A stretch of 64,000 nucleotides of DNA from Jannaschia rubra (GCF_001403735.1 NZ_CXPG01000020.1:434001-498000); one strand, 5' to 3'; numbered from the stretch's first letter, positions 53,004 through 61,757 are shown. The notes: generated by a model from the letters alone, not told the origin. Numbers and translations: made by a program.

Positions 53004-55313
53004 TCAGGTGCCGAAGGGGATCCAGATCGTCTGCGTCTCGGTCGCATGGGCGAGCCAGGGACCGGGATCGTGCGCCGCCCAGTCGCGGCCGCGACCGTGG
53101 TTCACCCAGGTCCGTTTCAGGTCGTGCGCCGCCTCGCGCTCAATCGTGCCCGAGATGTCGACCGAGGAAAACGACCAGACCGCATCGACGTTCGCGTGCC
53201 CGGCCATCTGCGCGGCAAGATCCTCGTGGCCGCCGGTCAGGATGTTGACCACCCCGCTGGGCACGTCGGACGTGTCGAGCAGTTGGTAGAAGTCGGTGGC
53301 CGTCAGCGGCGCCCCCTCCGGTGCGACCAGCACAAGGCGATTGCCCATGGCCAGCGCCGCGCCGACGATCTGCGCCAGACCCGAGAGCGGCGCCTCCTCC
53401 GGTGCGAAGGCCCCGATGACGCCGACCGGCGTGTTGAGCGCCAGCGCCAGCCCCCCGATGGGCACGCCAAGCGTCCGCCCGTCGTGCTTGTCGGCCCAGG
53501 CGGCCCAGCGGAACAGGTTGCGGACGGCTCGTTCGGCCTCGCCCTTGCCGCCGGTCTGGGCGGTAAGCCGGGCGTCGAACTCCGCCGCGCGGGCCGACAG
53601 GTTCTCGGCCAGGTAATAGAGGATCTGCGCGCGCATGTGTCCCGTGCTGCGCGACCAGGAGGCGGCGCCGGCGGCCGCCTCGACCGCGTTGCGAAGGTCC
53701 TTGCGGTTGGCGATGCCCACCTCGCCCACTGGCCCCTTCGGGCCCGCCACGAGGCGGGTATAGCCGCCGTCGGGGCGCGCCTGCTTGCCGCCGATGTACA
53801 TCTTGGCGGTGCGGTCGATGGCATCGGAAGGCGCGACGTCCGCGTCGAAGGTGCGCCGGGGGCCGAGCTTCGCAGCCGCCGCAGGCCGCACATAGGCGCG
53901 TAGGCCAGCAATGCCGCCTTCGCGGCCGAAGCCCGATTCCTTCATGCCCCCGAAGGGTGCGGCGGCATCCAGCATGTTGGCGCCGTTGACCCAGACGACC
54001 CCCGCCCGGATCTTCGGCGCGGTGTCCAGCGCCACGTCGATGTCCTGCGACCAGACCGATCCGGCGAGGCCGTAGCGCGTGTCGTTGGCAAGTTGCACCG
54101 CCTCGGCCGGGGTGCGGAAGGTGGTCATGGCGAGGACGGGGCCGAACACCTCCTCCTGCATCAGGGGGTCGGCGCCGTGCAGGTCCGTCACCAGCGTCGG
54201 CGGCAGGAAGCAGCCCTCCGGTGCCGATCCGCGGTGGACGGTGCCCGAGGTGCGCGCCAGCAACGCCTCGACCCGCGCCTTGTGCTCGGGATGGACGAGG
54301 GCGCCCATGTCCACCGCCTTGTCGAGCGGATCGCCCACGCGGATGCGCGCCATGCGGTCCTTCAGCCGCGCCGTGAAATCGTCGGCGATCCCCTCCTGCA
54401 CCAGAAGGCGCGCACCGGCGCAGCAGACCTGCCCGCCGTTGAACCAGATCGCGTCGATCAACCCCTCGATCGCGCCGTCGATGTCGGCATCCTCGAAGAC
54501 GACGTAGGGGGACTTGCCGCCCAGCTCCAGCGTCAGGCCCATGCCGCGCCCTGCCGTCGCGCGCCGCAGGATGCGCCCCACCTCGGTCGAGCCGGTGAAG
54601 GCCAGCTTGTCGATCTCGGCCGCGACCAGCGCGGCGCCTGTGTCGCCGTCACCCGTGACGATGTTGACCACGCCCGGCGGCACGCCGGCCGCGTCGCAGA
54701 CGTCGGCGAAGGCCAGCGCGGTGAGCGGCGTCCATTCGGCGGGTTTCAGGACCACCGTGTTGCCCATCGCCAGCGCCGGCGCGATCTTCCACGACAGCAT
54801 CAGGAGCGGAAAGTTCCACGGCACGATCTGGCCGCAGACGCCCCAGGGCTCCGCATCCGGCAAGGTCTCGGCGCGCAATTCGGCGTGGCCCGCATGGTGA
54901 TAGAAATGCCGCGCGGCCAGCGCCACGTCGATGTCGCGCGACTCGCGGATGGGCTTGCCGGTGTCCAGCGTTTCCAGCACCGCGAAAAGGCGCGCATGTT
55001 TCTGCAAGCCCCGCGCGATGGCATAGAGGACGCGCGCGCGGTCATGGTCCGGCGTCGCCGCCCAGCCCTTCGCGGCCTTGCGCGCCGCCTTGACCGCGGC
55101 CTCCACGTCGGCCGGCGTCCCCTGTGTCACCCGCGCCAGTTCCGCGCCGGTGGCCGGGTTCATTGTGGCGAAGGTGTCGCCCGGTGACAGCCGCTTGCCG
55201 CCGATGAAATGGCCGAAGGTCCGGCCATGGGCGTCGAGCCAGGCATCCGCTTCGGCGCGGCTTTCGGGGGCGGGGCCCCAGTCCATGCTCTCGAATATCT
55301 CGGCCACGGTCAT
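53004..55313 (-). CDS. Aldehyde dehydrogenase 16 (two-domain, second domain inactive)
   Basis: A 769-residue protein. The N-terminal ALDH (about 25-500) is complete: catalytic Glu263 (LELGGKSP) and Cys297 (GGQVCCAG), and EEVFGPVLAM. The C-terminal part (about 510-769) is ALDH-like (TPVGVIGAFAPEEAPLSG, ALAMGNRLVLV, PSGVVNILTGG) but holds no Cys at all. This matches the ALDH16 family, known from Rhodobacteraceae. Likely oxidises acetaldehyde from the DeoC reaction. 66 bp after deoC. Confidence 0.93.
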   Translation of the reverse strand: MTVAEIFESMDWGPAPESRAEADAWLDAHGRTFGHFIGGKRLSPGDTFATMNPATGAELARVTQGTPADVEAAVKAARKAAKGWAATPDHDRARVLYAIARGLQKHARLFAVLETLDTGKPIRESRDIDVALAARHFYHHAGHAELRAETLPDAEPWGVCGQIVPWNFPLLMLSWKIAPALAMGNTVVLKPAEWTPLTALAFADVCDAAGVPPGVVNIVTGDGDTGAALVAAEIDKLAFTGSTEVGRILRRATAGRGMGLTLELGGKSPYVVFEDADIDGAIEGLIDAIWFNGGQVCCAGARLLVQEGIADDFTARLKDRMARIRVGDPLDKAVDMGALVHPEHKARVEALLARTSGTVHRGSAPEGCFLPPTLVTDLHGADPLMQEEVFGPVLAMTTFRTPAEAVQLANDTRYGLAGSVWSQDIDVALDTAPKIRAGVVWVNGANMLDAAAPFGGMKESGFGREGGIAGLRAYVRPAAAAKLGPRRTFDADVAPSDAIDRTAKMYIGGKQARPDGGYTRLVAGPKGPVGEVGIANRKDLRNAVEAAAGAASWSRSTGHMRAQILYYLAENLSARAAEFDARLTAQTGGKGEAERAVRNLFRWAAWADKHDGRTLGVPIGGLALALNTPVGVIGAFAPEEAPLSGLAQIVGAALAMGNRLVLVAPEGAPLTATDFYQLLDTSDVPSGVVNILTGGHEDLAAQMAGHANVDAVWSFSSVDISGTIEREAAHDLKRTWVNHGRGRDWAAHDPGPWLAHATETQTIWIPFGT

Positions 55314-55354
55314 TTTGCGCCTTCTTTGCTTGTCCAGTTTCCCAAGGAGCGCGA

Positions 55355-55366
55355 GGGGCCGGCCCC
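55355..55366. repeat. GC palindrome between deoC and ALDH16
   Basis: GGGGCCGGCCCC, a perfect 12-bp palindrome inside GCGAGGGGCCGGCCCCTGA. Such G/C-rich palindromes are often dispersed extragenic repeats in this order; it could also pause transcription between the two genes. Confidence 0.45.
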
Positions 55367-55379
55367 TGACCCCCGCCCG

Positions 55380-56333
55380 TCAGCCGACCGCATGCCGGTA
55401 GGCGGCCGAATACCGCCCCGTCACATGATGTTCCAACTGCCGCTCGATATCCCCCAAAAGGGACGAGGCGCCGAAGCGGAACAAGTCGGGGCGCAACCAG
55501 CGGTCCCCCAACTCGTCCTTCAGAAGCGCCAGATAGGTGATCGCATCCTTCGCCTTGCTCACGCCGCCCGCGGGCTTGTAGCCCACCTTGAAGCCGCTCA
55601 TCGCCTCATAGGCCCGGATCGCCCGCATCATGGTGAGCGAGACGGGCAGGGTGGCGTTCACCGCCTCCTTCCCTGTGGAGGTCTTGATGAAGTCCGATCC
55701 CGCCATCATAGCGACGAGGCTGGCCTTCATCACGTTCTTGAGCGTCCCCAGCTCCCCCGTCGCGAGGATCGCCTTCATGTGCGCGTCGCCGCAGGCCGCT
55801 CGCATCTGCGCCGTCTCGTCATAAAGTGCCGCCCAGTCGCCGGTCAGGACGTGGCGGCGCGAGATGACGATGTCGATCTCGTTGGCCCCGGCCGCGACCG
55901 ACCGCTCGATTTCCCGCAGGCGGAGGTCGAAGGGCGACAGTCCGGCGGGGAAGCCGGTCGAGACGGCCGCGACGGGCAGCCGCCCGTCCAGCGCCTCGAC
56001 CGCCACGGGCACCATCTCGTGATAGACGCAGACCGCGCCCACCGTCAGGTCGGGCAGGCCGATTGCTTCCAGGATGTCGGGGCGTACCGGCGACAGTGCC
56101 TTGGCGCAGAGCCTGCGGACCCGGCCCGGGGTGTCGTCCCCCGACAGCGTGGTCAGGTCGATCATGCTGATCGCGCGGGCGAGCCAGGCCGCCTGCCACT
56201 CCTTCTTGAGCGACCGCCGTGCCGGGATCGTGGCGGCCCGGCGCAGGGTCGCGGGCGTGTTCACGCGGACGGCTGCGACCAAGGCGGGGTCGAAGGGCAG
56301 GCCGGCGTTCCGGGGCAGGGCGTGTGAAGTCAC
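55380..56333 (-). CDS. deoC: Deoxyribose-phosphate aldolase
   Basis: A 317-residue class I aldolase cleaving deoxyribose 5-phosphate to glyceraldehyde 3-phosphate and acetaldehyde. Key segments: MIDLTTLSGDDT, VAAGANEIDIVI, MKAILATGELG, the Schiff-base Lys in SDFIKTSTGK, and FKVGYKPAGGVS. It is the long (about 320-residue) form. Start taken at GTG 56331-56333; a longer ATG frame exists upstream, and no clear ribosome binding site decides. Confidence 0.94.
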   Translation of the reverse strand: MTSHALPRNAGLPFDPALVAAVRVNTPATLRRAATIPARRSLKKEWQAAWLARAISMIDLTTLSGDDTPGRVRRLCAKALSPVRPDILEAIGLPDLTVGAVCVYHEMVPVAVEALDGRLPVAAVSTGFPAGLSPFDLRLREIERSVAAGANEIDIVISRRHVLTGDWAALYDETAQMRAACGDAHMKAILATGELGTLKNVMKASLVAMMAGSDFIKTSTGKEAVNATLPVSLTMMRAIRAYEAMSGFKVGYKPAGGVSKAKDAITYLALLKDELGDRWLRPDLFRFGASSLLGDIERQLEHHVTGRYSAAYRHAVG

Positions 56334-56452
56334 AGGCGGTCCGTTGCTGGAAGGAGGACATCGGCAAAAACCGTGACATGGGGTCCGGCCGAGTGCAACC
56401 GTGCCCATGCGGCGCCTCCGGCCTCGGGGAGCGGTCCGGCCGCGCCGATGGG

Positions 56453-56668
56453 TCAGCGATAACGGTCGAAGTCGGAAAAGCTGCCGGTCACGCGGATCTC
56501 GCCCAGCGTATCGCTCAGGTCCTGCGCCAGATGGCGGGTGGCGGCGGCCACTTCCTCGAACAGGAAGTTCCCGGTGACGATGACGGCGACGGTCAGGATC
56601 GCCCAGTCGACGAGGACGGCGCCGCGCTCATCGGCGAGGAAGGACCCAATCGGGATGCGGTGAGCCAT
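56453..56668 (-). CDS. Small Flp/Fap-type pilin-like protein
   Basis: A 71-residue protein. After a short N terminus (MAHRIPIGSFLAD) comes ERGAVLVDWAILTVAVIVTG, similar to the Flp pilin processing site and hydrophobic helix, then an acidic amphipathic tail ending DFDRYR. No cpa/tad genes are near. May be secreted or a membrane peptide; the Flp call is by pattern only. Confidence 0.6.
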   Translation of the reverse strand: MAHRIPIGSFLADERGAVLVDWAILTVAVIVTGNFLFEEVAAATRHLAQDLSDTLGEIRVTGSFSDFDRYR

Positions 56669-56714
56669 ACTGGCACCGCCTGTCCCGGCCAAATCCGACC
56701 GGATTGTGGTTCCC

Positions 56715-57509
56715 TCAGTCGGAAGTGCGGATGATTTTGGCGAACTTTTCGAAGATCGCGCTGGACCCGGCGACGACGTGCCCGTCTTCGAGCAGGGTCT
56801 GACCCTCGCGGATCGGCTCGCAGAAACCGCCTGCCTCGCGTACGAGCAGGATGCCGGCGGCAATGTCCCAAGGCTTGAGCCCGCGTTCCCAATAGCCGTC
56901 GTAGCGCCCGGCCGCGACATAGGCGAGGTCGAGCGATGCCGCCCCCCACCGGCGCACCCCCGCGCAGACCGGCAGGATGCGGCCAAGGTCGCGCAGGGCC
57001 GCCGGAAGATACTTGTTACCCGCGAACGGCAGGCCGGTGGCATGCACCGTCTCGATCATCGACGTGCGGCCCGACACACGCAGCCGCACCCGTCCGTCGA
57101 GCCAGGCGCCGGTGCCCTTCTCGGCCCAGAACAGCTCGTCCTTGACCGGGTCGTAGACGACCGCCGACGTCACCTCGCCCTTGTGTTCGAGCGCGATGGA
57201 CACGGCCCAATGCGGCATTCCGTGGAGGAAATTCGTCGTCCCGTCCAGCGGATCGACGATCCAGCGGCGGGTGGGGTCCTTGCCTTCCACGGGCTCCGAC
57301 TCCTCGGCCAGCCAGCCGTAGTTCGGGCGCGCCTCGGTCAGTTCCTCGCGGATGATCTCCTCGGCCTTGCGGTCGGCGCGGCTGACGAAGTCGCCGGGGC
57401 CCTTGGAGGAGACCTGAAGGTTCTCGACCTCGCCGAAATCCTTGACCAGCGACCGGCCGGCCTTGCGCGCGGCCTTGATCATCACGTTGAGGTTGGCACT
57501 GCCTTGCAT
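56715..57509 (-). CDS. suhB: Inositol monophosphatase family protein (SuhB-like)
   Basis: A 264-residue Mg2+-dependent phosphatase. Metal motifs: LAEESEP, WIVDPLDGTTNFLHG and WDIAAGILLVREAGG. Dephosphorylates inositol-1-phosphate or related sugar phosphates; SuhB also acts in rRNA antitermination in E. coli. Single-gene unit between the pilin-like gene and radC. Confidence 0.94.
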   Translation of the reverse strand: MQGSANLNVMIKAARKAGRSLVKDFGEVENLQVSSKGPGDFVSRADRKAEEIIREELTEARPNYGWLAEESEPVEGKDPTRRWIVDPLDGTTNFLHGMPHWAVSIALEHKGEVTSAVVYDPVKDELFWAEKGTGAWLDGRVRLRVSGRTSMIETVHATGLPFAGNKYLPAALRDLGRILPVCAGVRRWGAASLDLAYVAAGRYDGYWERGLKPWDIAAGILLVREAGGFCEPIREGQTLLEDGHVVAGSSAIFEKFAKIIRTSD

Positions 57510-57601
57510 CGGTCCGCTCCATTCGGTCAGGCCGGGCGTCTAGCGCGGGATGGCGCGCGGGTGAAGGGGAAAGACAGGGGCCCGCCGCTTCGGCCTTTGC
57601 G

Positions 57602-57616
57602 TTAACCGTCCGTTTA
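57602..57616 (+). promoter_or_regulatory. CtrA-like box upstream of radC
   Basis: TTAA-CCGTCCG-TTTA followed by CC, one mismatch from TTAA-N7-TTAA. It ends 50 bp before the radC start. It matches the flgE box in quality and shares the TTNACC end with the flgE and motB copies. Confidence 0.5.
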
Positions 57617-57666
57617 CCACTGGCTGGCTAGCTGGATGCGACATCGAACGGCAGGGCGGACAGGCA

Positions 57667-58644
57667 GTGAAGACACCATCCCTCGACCTGGCAAGGCTGC
57701 GCGACCGGGTGCTGGAGCGTCTGCCGGGAAAATCCGCGCCGCCCGAGATTCCCGTCTATGCGGCGCCGGAGCCGACCGCCGCGCGCGGGTTCGCCGAAGC
57801 GGCGCAGGGCGGGTTGGCGGACCTTGAGGCGCGGATACCGCCGATGGGCACCCCTACGGAGCCCGCTTTCGCCCCCCGCTGGCAGAAGACCGACCGCCTG
57901 TCGCCCGAGGCGAGCGCGGGCGGCGGTCTGGTGCGCGGCGCCGATGGCAATGCGCGGCCCCACTACTGGGGGCACCGCGAACGGCTGCGGGCGCGGTTCC
58001 TGACCGGGGGGCACAAGCCCATGCCGGAGTACGAGTTGCTGGAGCTTCTGCTGTTCAACGCGATCCCCCGCATCGACGTGAAGCCCCTGGCCAAGCGTCT
58101 GCTGGCGGCCTTCGGCGACCTGAACGGCGTCGTCGCCGCCTCCGAGCGCAACATCCTGCGGATCGACGGGGCGACCGACAAGGTCTGGCTGCAACTCCGG
58201 ATAGCCGAGGCCTTCGCCCATCGCATGGGCCAGGCCAAGGTGCTGAACCGCGAGGTGCTGTCGTCCTGGTCAGACGTGGTTTCATACTGCCGTACCACCA
58301 TGGCCCACCGCGACACGGAGCAGTTCCGCATCCTGTTCCTCGACCGCAAGAACGTCGTCATCGCCGACGAGGAGCAGGCGACAGGCACCGTCGATCATGT
58401 GCCCGTCTACCCGCGTGAGGTGGCGCGCCGGGCGCTGGAGCTGAATGCAAGCGCTCTCATCCTGATTCACAACCATCCGTCGGGCGATCCGACTCCCAGC
58501 GGCGCGGACCTCGACATGACGCGGCGCATCGTCGCGTCCTGCGGCGCGCTCGACATCGTGATCCACGACCACATGATCATCGGTAAGGATCAGGAGGTGT
58601 CGTTCCGGGCGCTTGGCCTTATCGACGACCCTGTCGCGGGCTGA
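57667..58644 (+). CDS. radC: RadC family JAB-domain protein
   Basis: A 325-residue protein with an unusually long N terminus (about 95 residues, Pro/Ala-rich). Then comes the RadC core: RERLRARFLTGG, MPEYELLELLLFNAIPR, a helix-hairpin-helix, and the JAB metal motif HNHPSGDPTPSGAD starting at His268 (His-x-His plus Asp). GTG start. Function in cells is unclear despite the historical name; the motif suggests a metalloprotease fold. Confidence 0.93.
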   Translation: MKTPSLDLARLRDRVLERLPGKSAPPEIPVYAAPEPTAARGFAEAAQGGLADLEARIPPMGTPTEPAFAPRWQKTDRLSPEASAGGGLVRGADGNARPHYWGHRERLRARFLTGGHKPMPEYELLELLLFNAIPRIDVKPLAKRLLAAFGDLNGVVAASERNILRIDGATDKVWLQLRIAEAFAHRMGQAKVLNREVLSSWSDVVSYCRTTMAHRDTEQFRILFLDRKNVVIADEEQATGTVDHVPVYPREVARRALELNASALILIHNHPSGDPTPSGADLDMTRRIVASCGALDIVIHDHMIIGKDQEVSFRALGLIDDPVAG

Positions 58645-58653
58645 CCGGACCGA

Positions 58654-59604
58654 TCAGGCGGACGCGTCCTGACGCTGAAGTTTCAGCGGCTCGGTCCGCA
58701 TCAGACGCAGGACATGGGCCATGAAGGGCCGCGCCGCATCCGTCTCGCGCACCGCCGCATAGAGCCTGCGGGTCAGCCCGCCGGCGGTCAGCGGACGGGT
58801 GACGTAGTCGGCGTTGTATCGCACCTCGCGCACCACCCAGTCGGGCAGGACCGAGACACCCCGGTTCGACGCCACCAGCAGCAGGATGACGGCCGTCAAC
58901 TCCACCTGCCGGATCGCGGCGGGTTCCACCCCAGCGGGCGTCAGGAGCTGGCTGAAGACGTCGAGCCGGGCGCGGTCGACGGGATAGGTGATGAGGGTCT
59001 CGCCCGCGAAATCCTGCGCCTCGATATGGTCGCGGGCCGCGAGGGGATGGCTGGCGGAGGCGAGGAAGACCGGCTCGTAGTCGAAGAGCGGCGCGAACTC
59101 GACGCCCGGCAGCTTCTCGGGGTCGGAGGAGACGACGAGGTCGATCTCCTCCTTCTGCAATGCCGGCAAGGCCTGGAACTGGAGACCGGGGCGAATATCC
59201 ACGTCGACGTCCGGCCAGGCGCGGCGGAACTGTTCCAGCACGGGAAACAGCCATTCGAAGCAGGCGTGACACTCGATGGCGATGTGCAGCCGCCCGGTCT
59301 TGCCGGTCTTGATGCCGGCGAAATCCTGCTCGACCGCCTCGACCTGCGGCAGAACCTGTTCGGCCAGCCGGAGCAGGCGCTGACCGGCGGCAGAAAGGGT
59401 CATGGGGCGCGAGCGACGGACGAACAGCTCGACCCCGATCTGATCCTCGAGGTTCTTGACCTGATGCGACAGGGCCGACTGGGTGATGTTCAGCCGATCC
59501 GCCGCGCGCGCGAGCCCGCCGCATTCGCTGATGGCACGGATTGTCCGCAGGTGTCGGAATTCGAGATGCAGCTTCGGGGCCATGTCTTTCGCAACCTGCC
59601 TCAT
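58654..59604 (-). CDS. metR: LysR-type methionine regulator MetR
   Basis: A 316-residue LysR protein. HTH at about 32-52 (GLARAADRLNITQSALSHQV). The effector domain has the MetR mark IECHACFEWLFPVLEQF (about 106-122), and LYAAVRETDAARPFM near the end. It is divergent from metF, the expected target. The start may instead be the ATG at 59581-59583, seven codons later. Confidence 0.9.
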   Translation of the reverse strand: MRQVAKDMAPKLHLEFRHLRTIRAISECGGLARAADRLNITQSALSHQVKNLEDQIGVELFVRRSRPMTLSAAGQRLLRLAEQVLPQVEAVEQDFAGIKTGKTGRLHIAIECHACFEWLFPVLEQFRRAWPDVDVDIRPGLQFQALPALQKEEIDLVVSSDPEKLPGVEFAPLFDYEPVFLASASHPLAARDHIEAQDFAGETLITYPVDRARLDVFSQLLTPAGVEPAAIRQVELTAVILLLVASNRGVSVLPDWVVREVRYNADYVTRPLTAGGLTRRLYAAVRETDAARPFMAHVLRLMRTEPLKLQRQDASA

Positions 59605-59621
59605 GTTGATCTTGAAGATTA

Positions 59622-59634
59622 TGAGCCTGTCTCA
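59622..59634. promoter_or_regulatory. MetR-like operator between metR and metF
   Basis: TGAG-CCTGT-CTCA: a perfect palindrome with the 4-5-4 spacing of the MetR site TGAA-N5-TTCA, differing only at the innermost arm bases. It lies 18 bp before the metR start and 47 bp before metF. Confidence 0.5.
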
Positions 59635-59681
59635 CGAAACCCGATTGCGGCACAAGGGTTCAACGCCAGAGGAATCGCATC

Positions 59682-60551
59682 ATGCCCAGCCGCAAGCCCA
59701 CCGTCTCGTTCGAGTTCTTTCCGCCCAAGTCGCTGGAAGGCAGCTTCCGCCTGTGGGACTGCGTCAGCACGCTGGCCCCGCTGGGGCCCGAGTGGGTGTC
59801 GGTCACCTACGGCGCCGGCGGCAGCACGCGGGAGTTGACGCGCGAGGCGGTCGCAACGCTGGGTCGACAGTTCGACCTGCGGGTGGCGGGGCACCTGACC
59901 TGCGTCGATGCCAGCCGCGAGGAGACGATGGAGGTCGCGCGCGGCTTCCGCGAGGCGGGCGTCACCGACATCGTGGCATTGCGGGGCGATGCGCCGAAGG
60001 GATCCGAAGGCTTCGTCGCCCACCCCGACGGCTTCGCGGATTCGGTCGAGCTGATCACCGCGCTGGCAGGCAACGGCTTCAACGTGCGCGTGGGATGCTA
60101 TCCGGACGTGCACCCGGAGGCCGCGTCGGCAAAGGCGGACATCGACTGGCTGAAGCGCAAGATCGACGCGGGCGCGTCCGAGGCGATCACGCAGTTCTTC
60201 TTCGACGCCGAGACCTTCCTGCGGTTCCGCGACCGCTGCGTGGCCGCCGGGATCGACGCGCCGATCGTGCCCGGCATCCTGCCGATCGAGAACTGGAAGA
60301 ACGCGTCGCGCTTCGCCGCCAGTTGCGGCGCCGTCATCCCCGACGATCTGGCGGCAGCGTTCGAGGTGGCGACCCGTGACGACCGCGCCGACCTTCTGGC
60401 CATCGCGCAGGCCGCCGAACTGGCCGATACGCTGATCGGCGAGGGCTGCGGACACCTGCACTTCTATACGCTGAACCGGCCCGAGTTGACGCGTGACGTC
60501 TGCGTGGCGCTGGGTCTGGCCGCCCGACCGGCGCTGAGCCAGGTCGCCTGA
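59682..60551 (+). CDS. metF: Methylenetetrahydrofolate reductase
   Basis: A 289-residue FAD enzyme making 5-methyl-THF for methionine synthesis. Motifs: VSFEFFPPKS with the active Glu, WVSVTYGAGGSTRE, GHLTCVDASREE, IVALRGDAP, and the C-terminal GCGHLHFYTLNRPELT. Divergent from metR. Confidence 0.96.
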   Translation: MPSRKPTVSFEFFPPKSLEGSFRLWDCVSTLAPLGPEWVSVTYGAGGSTRELTREAVATLGRQFDLRVAGHLTCVDASREETMEVARGFREAGVTDIVALRGDAPKGSEGFVAHPDGFADSVELITALAGNGFNVRVGCYPDVHPEAASAKADIDWLKRKIDAGASEAITQFFFDAETFLRFRDRCVAAGIDAPIVPGILPIENWKNASRFAASCGAVIPDDLAAAFEVATRDDRADLLAIAQAAELADTLIGEGCGHLHFYTLNRPELTRDVCVALGLAARPALSQVA

Positions 60552-60614
60552 CGGGGCTTTCGGAGCGGAGGAGTCGGCTCTAGGGTCGACGCCGACCGCT
60601 GCGAGAGATTGCCC

Positions 60615-61019
60615 ATGACGCCGACCGCCAGCCGCATTGCCGACAGTTTCGCCCTTCAAGGCATGATGCGGACCTTCGGCGCCGTGCTGGAGCATGTGGG
60701 CGATGGCGTCGTGCGGATCGCCTGCGACGTGACCCCCGCGACGAGCCAGCAGCACGGGCACGGCCATGCCGGCTTGACGTTCAGCCTGGCGGATTCGGCC
60801 GCTGGTTACGCGGCGCTGACGCTGATCGACCCGGAGTTCGAGGTGGTGACCTCCGAATTCCGCATATCGCTGCTCGCCCCCGCGCGGGGCCGGCTGGTGG
60901 CGGAGGGGCGGGTGATCCGGCCCGGACGGCGTCTGATCGCGGTGGCGGCAGACGTATTGGGGCCGGACGGCACCCATGTCGCCACCGCGCTCGGCACGAT
61001 GGTGCCCGTCCGGTCCTGA
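60615..61019 (+). CDS. PaaI family hotdog-fold thioesterase
   Basis: A 134-residue hotdog protein. Seen: QQHGHGHAGLTFSLADSAAGYAA, with the conserved His-Gly and Asp (Leu-Ala-Asp), and FRISLLAPARGRLVAEGRVI. Probably hydrolyses an acyl-CoA. ATG at 60615 preferred to an upstream TTG. Convergent with the DsbA gene, 9 bp apart. Confidence 0.9.
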   Translation: MTPTASRIADSFALQGMMRTFGAVLEHVGDGVVRIACDVTPATSQQHGHGHAGLTFSLADSAAGYAALTLIDPEFEVVTSEFRISLLAPARGRLVAEGRVIRPGRRLIAVAADVLGPDGTHVATALGTMVPVRS

Positions 61020-61028
61020 CCGGAGCCG

Positions 61029-61757
61029 TCAGCCGCCGTCGCGGACCGCCTCGACCATCTCCTGCAGCTGGTCCGCATCGACCAGTCCCGGCGCACGCAT
61101 GTCGCCGATGACGAAGCTGGGCGTGCCCGAAAAGCCGAGGGACTGGGCCAGCTCCATCGAGGTGTCGATATGGGCCTGCACCTCGGGCGCCTCCATGTCG
61201 GCGCGCAGCCTGTCGGTGTCGAGGCCGATCCCGTCCGCGATCGCCATGACGGATGCTTCGTCCAGACGCCCGGTCGCGCCCATCAACGCCTCGTGGAACT
61301 CCGCGTAGCGATCCTGTTCCCGCGAAGCGAGGGCCGCCTTGGTGGCGAAGACGGAGGCTTCGCCCAGGATCGGCCATTCGCGGTAGACGACGCGAACCTG
61401 ATCGTCGGCATCGAGCAGCCTGGCGACCTCGCCGCCCGCGCGACGGCAATAGGGGCAGTTGTAGTCGAAGAACTCCACCACGGTGACATCGCCGTCGGGG
61501 TTGCCAAGCACGGGGGCGTTCGGGTCGCGCTCCAGCCTGTCGCGGCTGTTGCCCAGCGTGGCCTGCGCCTGTGCCTCGGCTTCTTCGGCGTCGCGCTGCT
61601 GCAGGATTGCGACGGCCTCCATCACGACCTGGGGGTTCTCCAGGATGGCCTCGAGCGCAAGTTCCTTGATCCGGGCGTCCGAAACGTCCTGGGCCGCTGC
61701 GGGCAGGACCGTCAGGGCCAGGGTCGAGGACAGCAGAAGGGGGGTGAGGGCACGCAT
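61029..61757 (-). CDS. DsbA family periplasmic thiol-disulfide protein (ScsC/Com1-like)
   Basis: A 242-residue exported protein: signal peptide about 1-22 (LLLSSTLALTVLPAAAQ), an N-terminal helical stalk (about 25-75) as in trimeric ScsC/Com1, then a thioredoxin domain with Cys101-Pro-Tyr-Cys104 (FFDYNCPYC) and the cis-Pro loop GTPSFVIGD. Oxidises or isomerises disulfides. A GGAG ribosome binding site fixes the start. Divergent from the DsbD-like gene. Confidence 0.92.
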   Translation of the reverse strand: MRALTPLLLSSTLALTVLPAAAQDVSDARIKELALEAILENPQVVMEAVAILQQRDAEEAEAQAQATLGNSRDRLERDPNAPVLGNPDGDVTVVEFFDYNCPYCRRAGGEVARLLDADDQVRVVYREWPILGEASVFATKAALASREQDRYAEFHEALMGATGRLDEASVMAIADGIGLDTDRLRADMEAPEVQAHIDTSMELAQSLGFSGTPSFVIGDMRAPGLVDADQLQEMVEAVRDGG

